A stretch of DNA of 22,782 nt, from the NCBI GenBank assembly GCA_000969725.1, contig JXSR01S004037.1; one strand, 5' to 3'. The position numbers and the translations under genes are program-made. The notes below the pieces were generated by a model, which worked only from the letters and a program-made list of their open reading frames with translations, had not been told where the DNA came from and did no database searches. Of the stretch, positions 19,681 through 22,782 are shown in pieces. The stretch comes from Ophiothrix spiculata. Lineage: Eukaryota; Echinodermata; Ophiuroidea; Amphilepidida; Ophiotrichidae. The stretch's first letter is position 1. Every line of letters starts with the position of its first letter.

Positions 19681-19701
19681 ACTTGGTAACAAGTACCAAG
19701 T
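19681..19701. other. 8-bp-stem hairpin downstream of the SINE
   Basis: ACTTGGTA and TACCAAGT are perfectly complementary around a five-base loop ACAAG. Weaker pairing extends outward (CTTTCAG with the complement of GGTGAAAG). It could be part of the SINE's 3' flank or chance. Confidence 0.4.
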
Positions 19702-19719
19702 TGGGTTTCCTTGGTGAAA

Positions 19720-20035
19720 GCCTAAACAAGGTGATTTTTTTATCAATATTGGAGTATTGCGATGCATTTTGTTGTATTGGTGACCCAAGAAGATCCAGCA
19801 AGTCCAAAAACTTGTTTTTAGGGAGTTTATGGACAATTCATGTAAGAATGCAATCAGTGGTTTCTAAAGAGCAACTCATGAATGGTGAACAATAATTGAA
19901 CGCAATTTGTTTTGCTAGTAGTCCTGGGATTGAACTTCTGTCTATAAAGCAAGAAACTTAGGTCCTCTGAAAGATGAGATTTTCATACTGAGTATCCCTC
20001 CTCCCTCTCCCCTCCCAAATGACAAATTGAAAATA
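19720..20035. other. Non-coding spacer
   Basis: No supported gene. A pyrimidine-rich run (CCCTCCTCCCTCTCCCCTCCC, about 19997-20017) is simple sequence. Confidence 0.4.
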
Positions 20036-20039
20036 AAAT

Positions 20040-20282
20040 GTGTTAGTTTATTCAGCGCACATATGAAACAACATGGCTCTGTTGGAAGTGTCAAATACCG
20101 GCTAGTGGCACAGGTGACATCTTTGACTGATATGAGGAACATAATGTCTTTGAATGATGCGCCTTTTTGATCTAACATTTACCCAAGATAAATTTACAAA
20201 GGTTCATATTTCATGACCATCTGTCCTGAGGAGATCATTGAACAATAAAGGCAGTTTGTATTTTAAGTCCTAAACTGCAACT
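20040..20282 (+). repeat. Duplicated 268-bp-period segment, copy 1
   Basis: It shares GTGTCAAATACC(G/A)GCTAGT, GGCACAGGTGAC(A/G)TCTT, GATAAATTTACAA and TTCATGACCATCTGTCCTGA with copy 2. ATGG(C/T) anchors lie at 20073 and 20341. The shared part covers about 240 bases at perhaps 80-85 percent identity. In one plus-strand frame both copies open for 20-30 codons, but substitutions do not look codon-constrained. It may be an unrecognised transposon fragment or a local tandem duplication. Confidence 0.75.
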
Positions 20283-20300
20283 CAACTTTCAGGACATGTA

Positions 20301-20553
20301 GTTGTCAGTTTACCCACAGCCCACATAACCAGCAAACAAGATGGTACTGTTGGGTGTGTCAAATACCAGCTAGTGGCACAGGTGACGTCTTGGACTGCTC
20401 AAGGCATGTAAATGCTTTAATGATGTGCCTTTTCATCTACCACTTAGCTACGATAAATTTACAATGGTTCAGATTTCATGACCATCTGTCCTGAGGATAT
20501 CAGTGAACATACTAAAGGCGGTCTGTGCCTTGGAAGTCATTAAATACATTGCA
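20301..20553 (+). repeat. Duplicated 268-bp-period segment, copy 2
   Basis: This is the second copy, with small indels relative to copy 1 (the ATGAGGAACATAATGTC portion is shortened and altered). Conservation is highest around TTTCATGACCATCTGTCCTG (about 20474-20493), identical in both copies. No promoter or RNA signature is seen. Confidence 0.75.
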
Positions 20554-20554
20554 A

Positions 20555-20755
20555 ACATTAGGTGGTGGTAAGAATATTAACTGCACCAATGAATCCTATA
20601 ATGAGTATGGAGGAAAAGATTCTGTAGTAGCAAAAATAAGCTTGAAAAACATTTACCCCTCCCTTCCTTCAAGCTTGAGGTTCTTCCCCATCTTAGTTTG
20701 ATTCAGAAAATTGCTGCTATTTTCAGACAAAATTGAGAATTGTTAATTATAACCC
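20555..20755. other. Non-coding spacer
   Basis: AT-rich with C-rich interruptions near 20657-20690. Nothing recognisable. Confidence 0.4.
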
Positions 20756-20758
20756 TAA

Positions 20759-20926
20759 TGGTGCATTCATAGTCCAACGATTTCACAACGATTTCATCGC
20801 ACGACGTCTGTCGATACGCAGTCTTCAAACGCGCTGCGCATATTGCGCTATAACTCTTGAAGACTGCGTATCGGTAGACGTCGTGCGATGAAATCGTTGT
20901 GAAATCGTTGGACTATGAACGCACCA
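20759..20926. mobile_element. 168-bp near-perfect hairpin MITE
   Basis: The two 70-base arms (20759-20828 and 20857-20926) are complementary at 67 of 70 positions, with a 28-base loop that itself holds GCGC-type palindromes. Ends read TGGTGCATTCATAG and CTATGAACGCACCA. TAA flanks both sides (20756-20758 and 20927-20929), which would fit a PIF/Harbinger TWA target. A two-base AT duplication with GGTGC ends fits equally well. The arms are CpG-rich, unlike the flanks. The low arm divergence argues for a recent insertion. It encodes nothing. Confidence 0.88.
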
Positions 20927-21062
20927 TAACACGTCACAGTCCAACAAAATCCAACAAGCAAAAATCAAGAAATTCGCCTAAGTTCAAATACGTCATAGAC
21001 CGGGGATACGGATTGGCACGAAAGTGCTGCCATGGCAGGCCATACTCGGTGGGGTGCCATAG

Positions 21063-21149
21063 CTGGACATTTGAACGGGATGCGAGAGATCAAGGGTTCA
21101 AATCCCAGGGGAAACAGGAAATTTTTGTATGATGTATTTGGACTTAGAT
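21063..21149 (+). repeat. tRNA-like segment, copy 2 (SINE-like)
   Basis: GGGTTCAAATCCC carries a perfect B box GGTTCAAATCC (21095-21105). CATAGCTGGACATTTG just upstream (from about 21058) is a possible A box. The whole 87-base stretch, through AGGGGAAACAGGAAATTTTT and ATTTGGACTTAGA, matches the segment inside the satellite at 13301-13387. Here it stands alone with no satellite units around it. The tRNA-like part is better preserved than in copy 1, so this copy is closer to the parent sequence. Confidence 0.65.
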
Positions 21150-21400
21150 AGTTTTAAGCGCTTGGAAGTTAGGGTTAATGCAGGCCATAAAGCATCTTGA
21201 ACTTACCCAAAGAGTCATTGGGCAAATTTTGGGGTCGTAAAAAACATGATTATTTCACATATTTCATTTGTTGAGAGTTAATCTTCAACCTATTTTTTAT
21301 CTAAGTAAAATGAATGACAGGGTGATTTTTATGTCGGATGTTCAAGGCCAAATGTGAAAAAATGGAAGCTTGAGGTAGGGGGATTAAAAACTCTCTCTCA
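21150..21400. other. Non-coding spacer
   Basis: No supported feature between the tRNA-like segment and the following MITE. Confidence 0.4.
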
Positions 21401-21406
21401 TTAATA

Positions 21407-21874
21407 CAGTCGACGCTGCTTAATCAGGATCCTCTTAAAACGGATTTTTGGTTTATTGAAAAATTCAGTCGGGGAACCTTTTTTTGTACAAAATTTACCT
21501 GTTAATTGGGACATTCCTCCTGATAAATGGGATATTTTTTGGCAAAATGCATTAATTTGATGAAAATCTTCCTAAAATTTTGAAGATAAAGTTGATTTTA
21601 TGAAAGAAAATTGATAATACATGAGAACAATCTGAAACCACAATCCCAAAATCTGTTGAAAATCTCAACAAAAATCTCACAATCTATTCAAGAGGTCTCT
21701 AGAATTATTTCACTGTGTCCATCTGTCAGCTCATAAATTTAGTACATATTTTAGTGTAAAAACATTAAAAAAATCTTACTTATGGCAATTTCTGTATTTT
21801 GCTTAATCGGGACAACTGGTTAATCGGGATATTTTTGCTACTCCCGAGGTGTCCCAATTAAGCAGCGTCAACTG
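21407..21874. mobile_element. pogo/Tigger-like MITE (468 bp) with TA target duplication
   Basis: Ends CAGTCGACGCTGCTTAAT and ATTAAGCAGCGTCAACTG pair over 18 bases with one mismatch, and TA lies on each side (21405-21406, 21875-21876). Subterminal TTAATCGGGAC/TTAATTGGGAC and (A/C)GGGATATTTTT motifs repeat at both ends (21513-21539 and 21802-21838). This layout is typical of non-autonomous pogo/Tigger-type transposons. The interior (about 21545-21780) is AT-rich with no open frame, so transposase must come from elsewhere. Its termini differ from those at 7918-8086, so this is a separate family. Confidence 0.9.
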
Positions 21875-21879
21875 TACTT

Positions 21880-22375
21880 GCGTAAATATGAAAACACATT
21901 TAAAATGATAATATTATTCACATTAGACTACCTTTCCAATGATACAGGCGATAAAGTACGAATCAATAGTCGATATCCTGCCCAGACCAATATCTACTGA
22001 AGATGACTTGAATATAGCTCTATAAAACATATCATTTACACCATGAACAGAAGCGAATATTAGTACCAAAATCAATATCTAAATAGGCAGTGAACACGAT
22101 GAAATTGTAATGAAAACATGCTATAGGTGGCTGGTCATTGACTGATAGTACAGGTGTAGTGGCCTGAGAGACAAGATCCAATGCAACTGAGTGAACTAAA
22201 CAGCCAGATATGTGAGTTGAATGATGTAACAGACAATATTGGCCAGTTCTAAATGTATATGTATAATATTTTGTCTGTTTGTTTTGTTTAGTTTCTATAT
22301 TGTATATTAATTATCAAAGTATTCAAAAAGTTATGTTTAAAAACCTAAATATTTGCTTAAGATAACATGTATCCA
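21880..22375. other. AT-rich non-coding stretch
   Basis: No gene or RNA. ATATCTACTGAAGATGACTT near 21990 resembles the minisatellite unit downstream and may be an outlying relic of it. Confidence 0.4.
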
Positions 22376-22782
22376 CCAATTATCTTCTGAAGATAGCACA
22401 CATTTATCAAATATTTTGAATCAATTTTTTTAATACAAATTCTGAAATAAACTCACAGCATACTCTTTTTTAATGACCCGGAACAAATAGAGGGTAGCAC
22501 AAGATAGAACATACTGAAGATAGTGCATATTCATTCAACGATAGCACATATTTACTCGAATATCTATCAAAGATAAAGATTATTTTAACTAAATTGTCTA
22601 CTGAAGATAGCACATGTTCAGCCAAATATTTACCCGAGATAATATACACATTCACCAAACTATTTACTATTGTTATCACATATTTACCTACATATCTACT
22701 GAAGATAGCACGTGTCAACAAAAATTTCTAGTGACGATTATCTTCTGAAAATAACACATATTCGCACAAACATTTAATTGAA
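22376..22782 (+). repeat. ~33-bp AT-rich minisatellite, truncated by the window end
   Basis: Variants of TCTACTGAAGATAGCACATA followed by TTCACCAAA recur from 22509 to the last base, with an outlier at 22382-22410. Spacing is about 30-35 bases, and units are very unequal in preservation; the clearest copies are near 22512, 22600 and 22697. Because 33 is a multiple of three, a minus-strand frame stays open for ~83 codons with an 11-residue period, which I read as a by-product. Confidence 0.7.

Noticed and set aside
22376-22782. CRISPR array
   Set aside because: Repeats are divergent, contiguous and AT-rich with no spacer/repeat alternation, and the context is animal DNA.
1-22782. LINE, LTR retrotransposon, viral or transposase coding remnants
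   Set aside because: I looked for reverse transcriptase, integrase and DDE-type motifs in the open frames on both strands and saw none I could support; frames are too short throughout.

Overview
This window looks like AT-rich (roughly two-thirds A+T by eye) non-coding nuclear DNA from an animal. The best guess is a marine invertebrate such as an echinoderm, hemichordate, cephalochordate or mollusc. The guess rests on a tRNA-derived SINE with a CTCCGGGTACTCCGG-type body, pogo/Tigger-like and other short terminal-inverted-repeat elements, and divergent satellites. The species cannot be fixed from sequence alone. I find no protein-coding gene, rRNA or intact tRNA. The longest open frame is about 105 codons, frames on both strands are equally short, and none shows a domain I recognise. 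It could be intergenic DNA or the inside of a very long intron.

Left part (1-1790). A 1.1 kb foldback element with CCCTTACCAAA termini sits inside the first of three divergent ~208-bp tandem units. The two other units act as local empty-site references, and they put the insertion boundary on a 2-bp AT duplication. Inside the element, GTATTC motifs dominate the left arm and GAATAC motifs the right arm, so the motif array switches strand near the middle. The left arm also holds a ~186-bp direct duplication.

Middle part (1790-12780). This is mostly unannotatable AT-rich sequence, with scattered small elements. They are a 165-bp foldback (4748-4912), a 169-bp pogo/Tigger-like MITE with TA duplications (7918-8086), a CpG-rich 181-bp insert between 15-bp direct repeats (8193-8373), a 278-bp TIR element (11303-11580), and fragments with tRNA-type B boxes.

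Right part (12780-22782). A ~126-bp satellite (12781-13580) contains a tRNA-like segment that has a second copy, outside any array, at 21063-21149. Next come a 264-bp TA-flanked foldback (14090-14353), a CpG-rich repeat cluster rich in GTACGT (16104-16510), a tRNA-derived SINE (19471-19640), a 268-bp-period duplication (20040-20553), an almost perfect 168-bp hairpin element (20759-20926), a 468-bp pogo/Tigger-like MITE (21407-21874), and a ~33-bp minisatellite running off the right edge. The window is best read as a cross-section of non-autonomous transposons and satellites of different ages, with no gene system visible.
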